DNA of 36,265 bases. It comes from Flemingiibacterium sp045579745 (lineage in GTDB: Bacteria; Bacillota; Clostridia; Oscillospirales; CAG-272). A program made the position numbers and the translations under genes. The stretch is from the NCBI GenBank assembly GCA_045579745.1, contig JAZNMQ010000023.1, positions 1 through 36,265 on the forward strand, read 5' to 3'. This document shows, piece after piece, positions 15,028 to 23,643 of this stretch. The notes beneath the pieces were generated by a model. That model was not told where the DNA came from, did not search any database, and worked only from the letters and a program-made list of their open reading frames with translations. The stretch's first letter is position 1. Each line of letters starts with the position of its first letter.

Positions 15028-16146
15028 TTAGTTAAAAAGCTTTTTGTAAATGGATATCATTTCTTGAGTATTGATTACATACGGGCTGTTTGCGTAGTTG
15101 CCCGCATCCTTTACATTGTTAATATACTCAGAGATTTCTGCATCAGTCAGCTTGATATTAACGTTAGACCATCTGACGATATTTTCAGCAACTGCAGAGG
15201 GGGAGTCACCGAGTGTGGCGCAGAATTTGTCAAGAAGCGAGGCTCCATCGGCTGAGCGCTGATTATATGCGAAGTATTCCTGCATGAAAGCACCGCAGGC
15301 TCTGCCGTGTGAAACACCTTTATAAAGCGTGAGATTATATCCAAGCGGATGTGTAAATCCCGTTCCGGTCGTGTTGATCGCAATTCCGCCTGCACAAGAG
15401 CCGAGCATCAGCGCATATCGCCAAGGTCTTAATTCCTCAATTGCATTATCCTTGTTGATGTGTTCAATGGCTTTGAGCGATGTATAAATCTGCTGAGCTC
15501 CGAACATTGCATAAAGTAGGGAATGAATCGTTGCCTTTGGAGAAAGATAGGATTCAACGCAATGCGAAAAGGCATCAAGTGCAGTTGAAACGGTGTAATC
15601 AAGGCTGAGTGAATCAGCGTATTTTCTGTCGAGGAAGGCATATCTGGGGTAGGAATTCGGATGCTTGAAGGTCTTTTTAATGTTCTGACCGTCAAGGGTG
15701 ATAACCGAAAACGGATTGACCTCGCTTCCGGTTCCTGCGGTTGTAGGAATTGCAATAATCGGTAGGGAAGGCTTCAATTCAGCGGTGTAAAGCTCGCTCG
15801 GCTCAATTTCGGTGTTTGTTGCAAACGCCGCGATAGCCTTTGCGGCATCGATCGGAGAACCGCCGCCGATTGCTACAATAAAATTTGCACCGAATTCACT
15901 TGCAAGTCTGCCACCCTCGTAGCAAACTGACATAAGCGGGTTTTCCATTATGCGGTTGAAAATTGTATACTGGATGCCGTTCTGCTTTAAAACGACTTCG
16001 ACATCATCAAGTGCTCCGCAAAGCCTTGCGGAGTTTTTGCCGCAAACGATTAAACATTTAGAGCCTAATTTGAATTTATCTGAGTTGGCTATTACGACAT
16101 TATCGCCATCAATAATCTGAGTTGGCATATAGGAGTTAAACTTCAT
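15028..16146 (-). CDS. Iron-containing alcohol dehydrogenase (possible lactaldehyde reductase)
   Basis: NAD(P)-dependent group III alcohol dehydrogenase of 372 residues. The nucleotide-binding GGGSPID is at 94-100, the family motif PTTAGTGSEV at 134-143, and the four expected iron ligands are D191, H195 (DAFSHCVES), H266 (GFTHPLGY) and H280 (VSHGRACG). It reads leftward, in the same direction as fucI but beyond the regulator. Fucose breakdown yields lactaldehyde, which FucO of this family reduces to propanediol, so that role fits the context; other alcohols cannot be excluded. The ATG at 16146 has only a weak ribosome site. Confidence 0.85.
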   Translation of the reverse strand: MKFNSYMPTQIIDGDNVVIANSDKFKLGSKCLIVCGKNSARLCGALDDVEVVLKQNGIQYTIFNRIMENPLMSVCYEGGRLASEFGANFIVAIGGGSPIDAAKAIAAFATNTEIEPSELYTAELKPSLPIIAIPTTAGTGSEVNPFSVITLDGQNIKKTFKHPNSYPRYAFLDRKYADSLSLDYTVSTALDAFSHCVESYLSPKATIHSLLYAMFGAQQIYTSLKAIEHINKDNAIEELRPWRYALMLGSCAGGIAINTTGTGFTHPLGYNLTLYKGVSHGRACGAFMQEYFAYNQRSADGASLLDKFCATLGDSPSAVAENIVRWSNVNIKLTDAEISEYINNVKDAGNYANSPYVINTQEMISIYKKLFN

Positions 16147-16248
16147 TTGTTAGCCACGACCTGTAAGTACAAGTCTACCTTTCTTATATTTTTGAATGTA
16201 TGTTCAAGCCCGATTATAAAGCTAAAAACAATGTGGCACCATAGAATA

Positions 16249-16275
16249 AAGGCGCCGCACAGCGACGCCTTTTGA
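16249..16275 (-). terminator. Terminator of the solute-binding protein gene
   Basis: A GC-rich 10-bp stem (16249-16258 with 16262-16271, one G-U pair) and three-base loop lie directly after the solute-binding protein gene. On the leftward strand a TTTATT tail follows. Confidence 0.85.
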
Positions 16276-16284
16276 ATTCTTAGA

Positions 16285-17982
16285 TTACGCTGCAGGAGCA
16301 GGATGTGCTACTGTATACCAAGCGTTAAATACATTACCGAGAGCTTTTTCATTGCCTTCAGGATCAATTACAAACCAGCTCTGTACCTCTGTGTTCAGAA
16401 CGAGATCCTGACGCCATTGATTGAAGAATTCCTCGATGGTTTCATCTGTCTGCTCGTCAAGCTGATCATAGAAATCTTTACTATAATCTATAACAGTCTG
16501 GAGAAGATCCATATCCACCATATCCTCGGTATAAATGAATCCGAAGTAGGGGCTGAGGACAGCGTCGAGATTCTGCTTCTTAGCAGCTTCCCAGTAATCT
16601 GCAGGCTGACCTTCGGGAGCATAGGTGATAAAGCTGTTGCCTATGTAAGCAGGATCCATGTTGTAATCATCGCTGAGAATGGTGATGACACCATCTCTGT
16701 CAACAGTATAATGCTCATCGAGAACACCGTATCTGAATGTATTGACAAACTCCTTGTTTGTGTTCAGGTATGTAACAATTTCCATCGCACGGCCAAGATT
16801 CTTTGTGTATTTGCTGACTGCAAACATACCGTCGTAAATGTTTTCAACAGTTCCCTGAGGATTCTGGATAACCTTTACAATGTATTCATCCTCGAATGCC
16901 TTGACATCCTGAGGTGTACCCTTGATAATACCTACACCGAACTTATCGCCTTCCTTGATGGTTTCAGCGCCGATATATCCGAGCTCGTTGAGCTTTCTTG
17001 AGTACTTGATGTAGTCTACCCATGCATTAACGCCGAAAAGGGACTTAGGAGCGCCGTTGTCACCGGAAACTGCATCTGCAGGAAGAATGTTACCAACAAG
17101 TGTACGAGAACCGTCGAATGTGAAGTAATTAAGGTTGATAGGAGTGGAATCGCCCATGAAAGGTGTGTAGGACGGTTCTTCGCGGCCAACATCAAGAATG
17201 AAGTTGTAAGCATCGTTGAAGCTTGAGATGTTGTCTGCGTCATAGTAATACTTCGCCATCAATTCTTTGTTGAGGAGAATGTATGTATATTCGCCGATCT
17301 GGTGGTTGTTGAGGATTGCAACTGTTTTGCCGTTAACCTTGCCGGCTGTGAGGAATGTGGGGTGAACATATGACTTGATAAGCTTTGAGGAAGCATTGAG
17401 CGACTCGTCAAGAGCTGAGAGAACGCCCATTTCGCTGTACTTCATAAGCATATCATAATCTGTCATAAGGAAAATGTCAAGCTGAGTATCTTCAATCTCG
17501 GGATACTTGGTTTCAGGCAGACCGTACTCGTCAAGGATTGTTTCGTCAGCTTCCTCGGTGGTTTCGCCTTCAGCAGTAGTATCTTCCTTCTTTGTGGTTT
17601 CCTTGTTCTTCTGAGCTTCTTTTTCAGCTTCTTTTTTAGCTGCGAGCTCCTCAGCCTCTTTTGCAAGCTGAGCTTCTATCTCATTCATCTTGTTCTCGAG
17701 AGCCTTGTCATAGTCTTTCTCTGAAAACAAGTTGAGCTTGATTGCAGTGTTAAATTGAGCCTCCGTAATATTGCTCATTGCTTCTTCAACAGCAGCAATA
17801 GCTTCATCTGTAGTGCCCTCACCCTTGATACCCCAAATGTTGAGGGTCATTGCGCGGGATGAAGTCGCCCCATCGATTTCAAGAGTGTTGGGGTCTGTTT
17901 CTTCTTCGCCGCATGCTGTAGACATTACCATTGTAAACAGCATTAAAAAGCAAAGCACTAAACTTATTATTTTTCTTTTCAT
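16285..17982 (-). CDS. Extracellular solute-binding lipoprotein (ABC sugar type)
   Basis: Membrane-anchored binding protein that would deliver a solute, probably an oligosaccharide, to an ABC importer. The N-terminus is a lipoprotein signal: MKRK, a hydrophobic stretch and the lipobox MSTAC with C24 as the lipidated residue. The rest (565 residues) has the look of family-1 solute-binding proteins (LDIFLMTDYDML, GKTVAILNN, SKYTKNLGRAMEIVTYLN). Between about 103 and 150 there is a Lys/Glu/Thr-rich, probably coiled or disordered insertion in the N-terminal lobe, unusual for the family. No permease or ATPase genes are adjacent. It is a single-gene unit with its own promoter and terminator. Confidence 0.87.
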   Translation of the reverse strand: MKRKIISLVLCFLMLFTMVMSTACGEEETDPNTLEIDGATSSRAMTLNIWGIKGEGTTDEAIAAVEEAMSNITEAQFNTAIKLNLFSEKDYDKALENKMNEIEAQLAKEAEELAAKKEAEKEAQKNKETTKKEDTTAEGETTEEADETILDEYGLPETKYPEIEDTQLDIFLMTDYDMLMKYSEMGVLSALDESLNASSKLIKSYVHPTFLTAGKVNGKTVAILNNHQIGEYTYILLNKELMAKYYYDADNISSFNDAYNFILDVGREEPSYTPFMGDSTPINLNYFTFDGSRTLVGNILPADAVSGDNGAPKSLFGVNAWVDYIKYSRKLNELGYIGAETIKEGDKFGVGIIKGTPQDVKAFEDEYIVKVIQNPQGTVENIYDGMFAVSKYTKNLGRAMEIVTYLNTNKEFVNTFRYGVLDEHYTVDRDGVITILSDDYNMDPAYIGNSFITYAPEGQPADYWEAAKKQNLDAVLSPYFGFIYTEDMVDMDLLQTVIDYSKDFYDQLDEQTDETIEEFFNQWRQDLVLNTEVQSWFVIDPEGNEKALGNVFNAWYTVAHPAPAA

Positions 17983-18025
17983 TCGCTTATCCTCCCGATA
18001 TAAATAAAGAAACTATACCTTTATA

Positions 18026-18054
18026 ATTGTACACTATTGACGGCAATATGTCAA
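18026..18054 (-). promoter_or_regulatory. Promoter of the solute-binding protein gene
   Basis: Leftward TTGACA (18049-18054), a 17-base spacer and TACAAT (18026-18031), about 45 bases before the GGGAGG ribosome site. The stretch 18055-18231 after rpoD shows no clear hairpin or gene. Confidence 0.8.
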
Positions 18055-18231
18055 GTTGTTTTTTTGACCACAGACATCTTTCGCAGACCTCAAAAACTCA
18101 GCAAAACCGTAAAAAACCGATAGCTATTGTTGTAAAGTTACCAATCAGGTCCGCAAAATTAGTTATTACGCCGAAAATATAGTACACTATGAATAATATT
18201 TTAAGTTGCAATTTGTCAAACGCGCCGAATA

Positions 18232-19389
18232 TTAGTCAAGATAATCCTTTAAACGCTTGGAGCGGCTTGGATGTCTGAGCTTGCGAAGGGCTTTTGCTTC
18301 AATCTGACGAATGCGCTCTCTTGTGATGTTGAATTCCTTGCCTACCTCTTCAAGAGTTCTTGTACGTCCGTCATCAAGACCGAATCTGAGCTTGAGCACG
18401 TGCTCCTCGCGCGGAGTCAATGTGTGAAGTACCTCGTTGAGCTGCTCGCGAAGGAGTGCATACGATGCGGCTTCTGCGGGAGCCGGCGAATCATCGTCGG
18501 GAATGAAATCTCCGAGATGGCTGTCCTCCTCCTCGCCGATAGGCGTTTCAAGTGAAACCGGATCCTGCGCGATTTTCATTATCTCGCGAACCTTTTCGGC
18601 AGTTGTGCCCATACGCTCGGCGATTTCCTCAGCCGATGCCTCTCTGCCGTATTCCTGCAAAAGCTGACGGGAATAGCGGGAAACCTTGTGAATGGTTTCA
18701 ACCATGTGAACGGGAATTCTTATCGTGCGAGCCTGGTCGGCGATTGCACGCGTAATAGCCTGGCGAATCCACCATGTTGCGTATGTCGAGAATTTGTAGC
18801 CTTTTCTGTAGTCGAACTTATCGACCGCCTTCATAAGACCGAGGTTGCCCTCCTGAATAAGGTCGAGGAAGAACATTCCCTTGCCGACGTATCTTTTTGC
18901 GATTGAAACAACCAAACGAAGATTTGCTTCAACAAGCTCATTCTTTGCAGCCTCGTCGCCCTCAGCCATTTTCTCAGCGAGAATCAGCTCTCTGCCGTTG
19001 TCAAGAAGCGGAACCTTGCCTATTTCCTTGAGGTACATTCTGACGGGGTCGTCAATCGAAAGGCCCTCTTGGATAAGCATTTTTTCCATTTCTTCAGCTG
19101 ATTCGTACTGCTCAACCTCAATTTTGATATCCTCAAATTCGGGACTGTCGAGATAATTTACCTCAATGCCGTTATTTTCAAGATCCTCATAGAGCTTGTC
19201 GATCTGGTCAATATCGTAATCGACCTCTCCGAGCGCTTCGACGATTTCGCTGGATGTGAGTGAGCCCTTGCTTTTGCCGCGAGCAATCAGTTCACCTACG
19301 TTGAATTTCTTCTCGTCGTCCTGCTCATCTACAGCTTCGTCAAAATCCTGATCCTGCTCGATTTTTATATCCTGTTCTTTTTCTGACAT
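18232..19389 (-). CDS. rpoD: Primary sigma factor RpoD/SigA
   Basis: Housekeeping sigma-70 of RNA polymerase, 385 residues. An acidic N-terminal region precedes region 1.2 (DPVRMYLKEIGKVPLL, 114-129). Region 2 has the -10 recognition block (FDYRKGYKFSTYATWWIRQAI, about 192-212), region 3 follows, and region 4 has the -35 helix-turn-helix (LEEVGKEFNITRERIRQIE). The length is typical of Firmicute SigA. It lies 27 bp after dnaG in the conserved dgt-dnaG-rpoD order, with an AAAGG ribosome site. Confidence 0.98.
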   Translation of the reverse strand: MSEKEQDIKIEQDQDFDEAVDEQDDEKKFNVGELIARGKSKGSLTSSEIVEALGEVDYDIDQIDKLYEDLENNGIEVNYLDSPEFEDIKIEVEQYESAEEMEKMLIQEGLSIDDPVRMYLKEIGKVPLLDNGRELILAEKMAEGDEAAKNELVEANLRLVVSIAKRYVGKGMFFLDLIQEGNLGLMKAVDKFDYRKGYKFSTYATWWIRQAITRAIADQARTIRIPVHMVETIHKVSRYSRQLLQEYGREASAEEIAERMGTTAEKVREIMKIAQDPVSLETPIGEEEDSHLGDFIPDDDSPAPAEAASYALLREQLNEVLHTLTPREEHVLKLRFGLDDGRTRTLEEVGKEFNITRERIRQIEAKALRKLRHPSRSKRLKDYLD

Positions 19390-19416
19390 AATTATATAAT
19401 CCTTTCACTAGAATAA

Positions 19417-21204
19417 TTATTGCGTTTTTGAAAGCTTCCGCTTCTTTGCCAAAATGTCGGATATTTGCGTCAGCTCATCCTTCTCGGAGTTTAGCTTTCG
19501 GGTTTCCTCTTTAAGCCGATGTATCATATCCATAAGAATCTCGGAGCCGTTTTGAGAAAGCTTGCTTCGTCTGACCGTCATTGATGTTATGCGTCCCATT
19601 TGGTCAGGGTCAAACGCCTCATTTAACAGACTGATATCAAAGCTTCCGCTGTCCGAGCATCTTGAAATGGCTTCGCTGAATACACTTCGGTTGAACTCCG
19701 AAAAGAAATCGTCAGCCGAGAGCTCGATTTTACCGTTTTTGACTGCGGCAAGATTCTCCGGGAAAAGCAGTAAAATTCCGAGTATGTTTTCTTCCGTATT
19801 GACGGCTGCAGTGCTCTTGACCATGTCGGGATTGACCCGGTCGCCGAAGCCTGCGGTTTTGTTTAAGATACTCTGAAATTCACTCTTTTGTTCGGCTTTT
19901 TCTCTGCTGCGTATAGCTCGCTTGACATCGCTCTTTAAGCTGTCGCGCGGTATTGAAAGCTTTTCCGAAACTACTCCGATGTAAACCTCACGCTCTGCCT
20001 CGGAATAAATTTCGCTGATAATGCGACAAAGCTCAGCCGATGCCTTTACGCGCTCGTCAACGATGGAAATATCGTGTCGGGAGAGCACGCCCTCAAGCTT
20101 AAACTCAAACTGTGCACGGCTGTTATCAAGTAAAAGCTTGAACTTTTCATGAGAGTTCGTTCCTGCCTTGCGAAGAAATTCGTCAGGGTCCTTTGCTCCG
20201 GTTATGCGCAGGACGCGCACATCAAGACCAACCTCACCGAGAAGCTTCATCGCCTTGTTTGCGGCTCTTTGACCTGCCTCGTCGGAGTCGTATGAGATAA
20301 CGACCTGCTTTGTGTATTTAGCCATGATTCGAGCTTGCTCAGGTGTGATCGCTGTTCCGAGTGTTGCCACAGCATTTTCAAAGCCATGTGCGTGAAGTGC
20401 GATTACGTCCATGTAGCCCTCGCAGAGAATGATTCTGTCCGAGCAGCATCCCTTGGCGTAATTGAGTGCAAACAGGTTTCGGCTTTTCTTGAACGCAGGT
20501 GTATCGGAGGTGTTCAAATATTTAGGAATGGAATCGTCCATCACGCGTCCTCCGAACGCTACCACGTTTCCTGTTACATCAATTATTGGGAAGATTACAC
20601 GGTTTCTGAAATAGTCATACGGCTTGCCGGTCTTTTTTGAGATGCCGCACAAGAACCCGACAGACATTTCCTCTGCGGTATAACCGCGCTTCATGAGATG
20701 TTCGGTCAATGCTCCAAAATTGTTTGGCGCATATCCAAGACCGAAATGCTTTATCACCGCGCCGGACAGTCCTCGCTCTGTAAGATAGCGAAGTGCCTCC
20801 GCGCCGACGACTTTATCGTAAAGGCAGGCATGGAAATAACGCGCCGCCTCGCGATTCATAGATAATATCCGCTCGCGCTTGATGCCGGCACCGACATCGT
20901 TTTGATCTCTCTCATCCTGGATGATTTCGATTCCCGCACGCTTTGCCAAAAGCTCAAGTGCCGAGCGATAGTCGATGTTCTCACGCTTCATTATAAATGT
21001 TACGACATCTCCGCCCGCGCCGCAGCCAAAGCAATAAAAGCTTTTGGTCGAGGGGAACACCGTAAATGACGGAGTGTGCTCACTGTGAAATGGGCATAGC
21101 CCGTTCATGTTCGAGCCGGCGCGCTTTAGCGTTACATAGCTCGAAATGACGTCTGTGATATCACAGCGATATTTTATTTCTTCAATTACTTCGGGTGATA
21201 TCAT
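19417..21204 (-). CDS. dnaG: DNA primase
   Basis: Makes RNA primers at the replication fork with the DnaB-type helicase. The N-terminal zinc ribbon has C37, H40, C58 and C61 (CPFH...CFGCG). The RNA polymerase core follows, and the TOPRIM domain shows EGYMDVIALHAHG and the metal-binding YDSDEAG. The C-terminal region is the helicase-binding part. I start at ATG 21204 (595 residues) because MISPE aligns with the usual DnaG N-terminus; an in-frame ATG at 21243 lies inside the preceding gene. Neither has a good ribosome site, and the end of the dgt-like gene is only 18 bp upstream, so translation may be coupled. Confidence 0.96.
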   Translation of the reverse strand: MISPEVIEEIKYRCDITDVISSYVTLKRAGSNMNGLCPFHSEHTPSFTVFPSTKSFYCFGCGAGGDVVTFIMKRENIDYRSALELLAKRAGIEIIQDERDQNDVGAGIKRERILSMNREAARYFHACLYDKVVGAEALRYLTERGLSGAVIKHFGLGYAPNNFGALTEHLMKRGYTAEEMSVGFLCGISKKTGKPYDYFRNRVIFPIIDVTGNVVAFGGRVMDDSIPKYLNTSDTPAFKKSRNLFALNYAKGCCSDRIILCEGYMDVIALHAHGFENAVATLGTAITPEQARIMAKYTKQVVISYDSDEAGQRAANKAMKLLGEVGLDVRVLRITGAKDPDEFLRKAGTNSHEKFKLLLDNSRAQFEFKLEGVLSRHDISIVDERVKASAELCRIISEIYSEAEREVYIGVVSEKLSIPRDSLKSDVKRAIRSREKAEQKSEFQSILNKTAGFGDRVNPDMVKSTAAVNTEENILGILLLFPENLAAVKNGKIELSADDFFSEFNRSVFSEAISRCSDSGSFDISLLNEAFDPDQMGRITSMTVRRSKLSQNGSEILMDMIHRLKEETRKLNSEKDELTQISDILAKKRKLSKTQ

Positions 21205-21221
21205 ATGTATTTCGGTACGCC

Positions 21222-22229
21222 TTACGGCGTGATACCGCTCCATGTATTAGGTATGAAAAGCTGTCTGTAGAGATTTATTGCATGACGGTCGGTCATTCCC
21301 GAAATAAAATCCGCAGCACAGCGCTCGATTGAATCTGATTTTGTCATTTCAAAGTAAAATTCGGGCATTTTATCGGGATGGCTTACAAAATACTCAAAAA
21401 GCTTAACGATAAGACCGTGTGCGCGTTCCTCCTCGGCAAGCACATGCTCGCTTTTGTAAACCTCTGAGAAAAGGAACTCTCTGAGCTTATTTGTTGCCTG
21501 CTGTACATCGGGCTCCATAGAAATTGTCGGCTTATTCGTGCTGCAGCGAATTACGCTTATTACCATTCGGTTAATGCGCTCCGAATGGGTCGAACCGAGA
21601 GTTTTCCGAAGCTCGGAGGGAATATCTGATTCCTTTAATATCCCTGCGCGAACGGCATCGTCAATGTCGTGGTTGATATATGCGATGCGGTCGGCGAATT
21701 TTACAAGCTGTCCCTCAAGGGTTGCCGCCTTGTGCTCGCCCTGGTGGTTTAATATTCCGTCGCGGACCTCCCACGTCAGGTTGAGCCGCTCTAATTTTTC
21801 TACAACGCGAAGGCTTTGCTCGTAGTGAGTAAACTCAGGCAGACAGTAGCGCTGAAGTGCCGTTTCGCCTATGTGACCGAACGGTGTATGACCAAGGTCG
21901 TGACCGAGCGCAGCGGCTTCGGCGAGGTCCTCGTTTAAGAATAGCGCTCTTGCAAGAGTTCTTGCGATCTGTGTTACCTCAAGCGTATGAGTTAAGCGTG
22001 TTCTGTAGTGCTCAACCTCGGGTGCTAAAAAAACCTGAGTTTTGTGCATAAGCCGCCTGAAGGATTTGGAATGAATTATTCTGTCGCGGTCGCGCTGAAA
22101 CTCTCCACGCACCTCGGAAGGCTCAAGAGGGATATCACGTCCGCGTGAATTTTCTTCACGAAAAGCATATGGTGACAGCATGGATTCTCTGTTCTCGCGA
22201 AGAATATCGGCGATAGTCTTTTCGGTCAT
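21222..22229 (-). CDS. dGTPase-like HD phosphohydrolase
   Basis: Member of the deoxyguanosinetriphosphate triphosphohydrolase-like family (Dgt type 2), which hydrolyses dNTPs to the nucleoside and triphosphate. The HD metal residues are visible: H81 in LTHTLEVTQIAR, H110-D111 in ALGHDLGHTPFGH, and a distal Asp in VKFADRIAYINHD. 335 residues is normal. First gene of the dgt-dnaG-rpoD operon, with a TAAGGAG site before the start. It is unrelated in length and detail to the HD protein at 1484, which belongs to a different branch of the superfamily. Confidence 0.92.
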   Translation of the reverse strand: MTEKTIADILRENRESMLSPYAFREENSRGRDIPLEPSEVRGEFQRDRDRIIHSKSFRRLMHKTQVFLAPEVEHYRTRLTHTLEVTQIARTLARALFLNEDLAEAAALGHDLGHTPFGHIGETALQRYCLPEFTHYEQSLRVVEKLERLNLTWEVRDGILNHQGEHKAATLEGQLVKFADRIAYINHDIDDAVRAGILKESDIPSELRKTLGSTHSERINRMVISVIRCSTNKPTISMEPDVQQATNKLREFLFSEVYKSEHVLAEEERAHGLIVKLFEYFVSHPDKMPEFYFEMTKSDSIERCAADFISGMTDRHAINLYRQLFIPNTWSGITP

Positions 22230-22420
22230 GCTTCACACTCCTTATGCTTCATAAAAATATTGACGACACGCATGCGTATATAATACGCGCATTCATCCTG
22301 ATTCACTCCGATTCGCTCGAAAGTTTACAAATGATTAAAAAACGTGCGTCGATTTTCGACAAACAAGGAAAAATCACGACTTTTGAAGCCCCGATGCGTG
22401 TCGAAAAGTATACATAATAT

Positions 22421-22449
22421 ATTATATCATATATTTTGCAAAAAAACAA
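22421..22449 (-). promoter_or_regulatory. Promoter of the dgt-dnaG-rpoD operon
   Basis: Leftward TTGTTT (22444-22449), a 17-base spacer and TATAAT (22421-22426). It leaves a leader of about 180 bases (22230-22415) before the first gene. The leader contains a small GTCGA/TCGAC hairpin and a GCGTAT/ATACGC near-palindrome but no riboswitch class I recognise. Confidence 0.7.
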
Positions 22450-22500
22450 GTCTTTCTGAATTATTTTCTGAGTAAATACATAATCTTTCAAGCTCGTCGG

Positions 22501-22529
22501 TTGACAAGGCAATAAAAATCTGATATAAT
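22501..22529 (+). promoter_or_regulatory. Promoter of holB-ricT
   Basis: Consensus TTGACA (22501-22506), 17-base spacer and TATAAT (22524-22529), 29 bases before the first gene's start. It is divergent from the primase operon promoter. Confidence 0.88.
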
Positions 22530-22558
22530 AACGATATATTTGTGTGGGAGGTGGCGCC

Positions 22559-23626
22559 ATGTCGGGTTTTGACGGCTTTATCGGAAACGAAAAACTGATT
22601 TTGCGCCTGAAGCGTGACATCCGCGACGGAAGACTCTCACATTCTTATATAATTGAAGGCAAAAAGGGAACCGGAAAACGCACGCTTGCAAGACTTATAT
22701 GCGCGGCTGTTTCCTGCCTCGATGATTCGGCTTGCCGCCCTTGCATGAAATGTACTGCGTGCGACAAAATCATGAGAGAGCAATCTCCGGATGTGATTTA
22801 CGTCACGCCGGAACAGGACCGTGTTCAGCTCGGCGTAGATGTTATTCGCCGAATGCGTGAGGATGCGGTTTTCGCTCCGAATGAGCTTCCCGCAAAGTTC
22901 TATATCTTCCCCGATGCCGATGCGATGAACAATCAGGCGCAGAACGCATTTTTGAAGATTTTGGAAGAACCGCCGCCAAACGTAATGTTTCTGCTTCTGT
23001 CGGAGGACTCCGAAAAGCTGCTTGCGACAATAAGAAGCCGTGCGCCCACACTCAGACTTGAGCTGCTTTCCGATGAGGAGCTTGAGATGGCACTTGAAAA
23101 AAATCCTGCCGCTTCAAGGCTTAAGAGCGGTGACAATGCCGCTTATCTTGCGGCAATAAAGCTTGCCCACGGAAGCCTTGGCAGAGCGATCGAGCTTTGT
23201 GACCCAAAGCAGGCCGCGGCATGCCTTGAGCTTTATGAAAAGGCGGAACGGTACATAGAGCTGCTCGCTTCCCGCAAAACAGCCACGGACGAGCTTGCGT
23301 TTTATGAATACGCATCAAAGCTTGTTGCGGCTAAGCAACGCGAAAAATTAGCTCAGATTTTCGAGCTGCTTTCCGATGCTGCAAGGGACCTTTGTACATT
23401 AAAGCTTGCAAGATCGGCAAGACTGATTTTTTGGGTGTCGGAGCAAAAGGCTGTTGATATGTCGGACAAATTTGCTCTGTCGTCGCTTATGAGGCTTGTC
23501 GAGATTTTTATGGAGGCGCGCGATTCGCTTGAATATAATGCAAATCTTAATCTGATTCAGGCGCGCTGTGCCGCAGCTGCTGCCTCGGTCGGAAGACGAA
23601 ACGCTAATAAACTAACACACAATTAA
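22559..23626 (+). CDS. holB: DNA polymerase III delta' subunit
   Basis: Clamp-loader AAA+ subunit that helps load the sliding clamp. The P-loop GKKGTGKRT is at 34-42, and a zinc module has C53, C62, C65 and C68 with an extra C59. NAFLKILEEPP and the SRAPTLRL sensor-1-like segment are typical of DnaX/HolB proteins. 355 residues from ATG 22559, chosen because GGAGGT lies six bases upstream; a GTG at 22544 overlaps that ribosome site. Followed 17 bp later by the RicT-type gene, a common Firmicute pair. Confidence 0.93.
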   Translation: MSGFDGFIGNEKLILRLKRDIRDGRLSHSYIIEGKKGTGKRTLARLICAAVSCLDDSACRPCMKCTACDKIMREQSPDVIYVTPEQDRVQLGVDVIRRMREDAVFAPNELPAKFYIFPDADAMNNQAQNAFLKILEEPPPNVMFLLLSEDSEKLLATIRSRAPTLRLELLSDEELEMALEKNPAASRLKSGDNAAYLAAIKLAHGSLGRAIELCDPKQAAACLELYEKAERYIELLASRKTATDELAFYEYASKLVAAKQREKLAQIFELLSDAARDLCTLKLARSARLIFWVSEQKAVDMSDKFALSSLMRLVEIFMEARDSLEYNANLNLIQARCAAAAASVGRRNANKLTHN

Positions 23627-23643
23627 GAAAGGTTTCAAAACTA

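Noticed and set aside
16303..17001. A 232-codon frame antisense to the solute-binding protein gene
   Set aside because: It has no ribosome site or promoter, and the opposite strand has a clear lipoprotein gene with promoter and terminator.
21222..22229. Treating the dgt-like gene as part of a defence module with the HD protein at 1484
   Set aside because: It is in the conserved dgt-dnaG-rpoD housekeeping operon 18 kb away and belongs to a different branch of the HD superfamily.
22230..22420. A riboswitch in the long leader of the dgt-dnaG-rpoD operon
   Set aside because: Only small hairpins are visible; no conserved riboswitch core or terminator/antiterminator pair was found.
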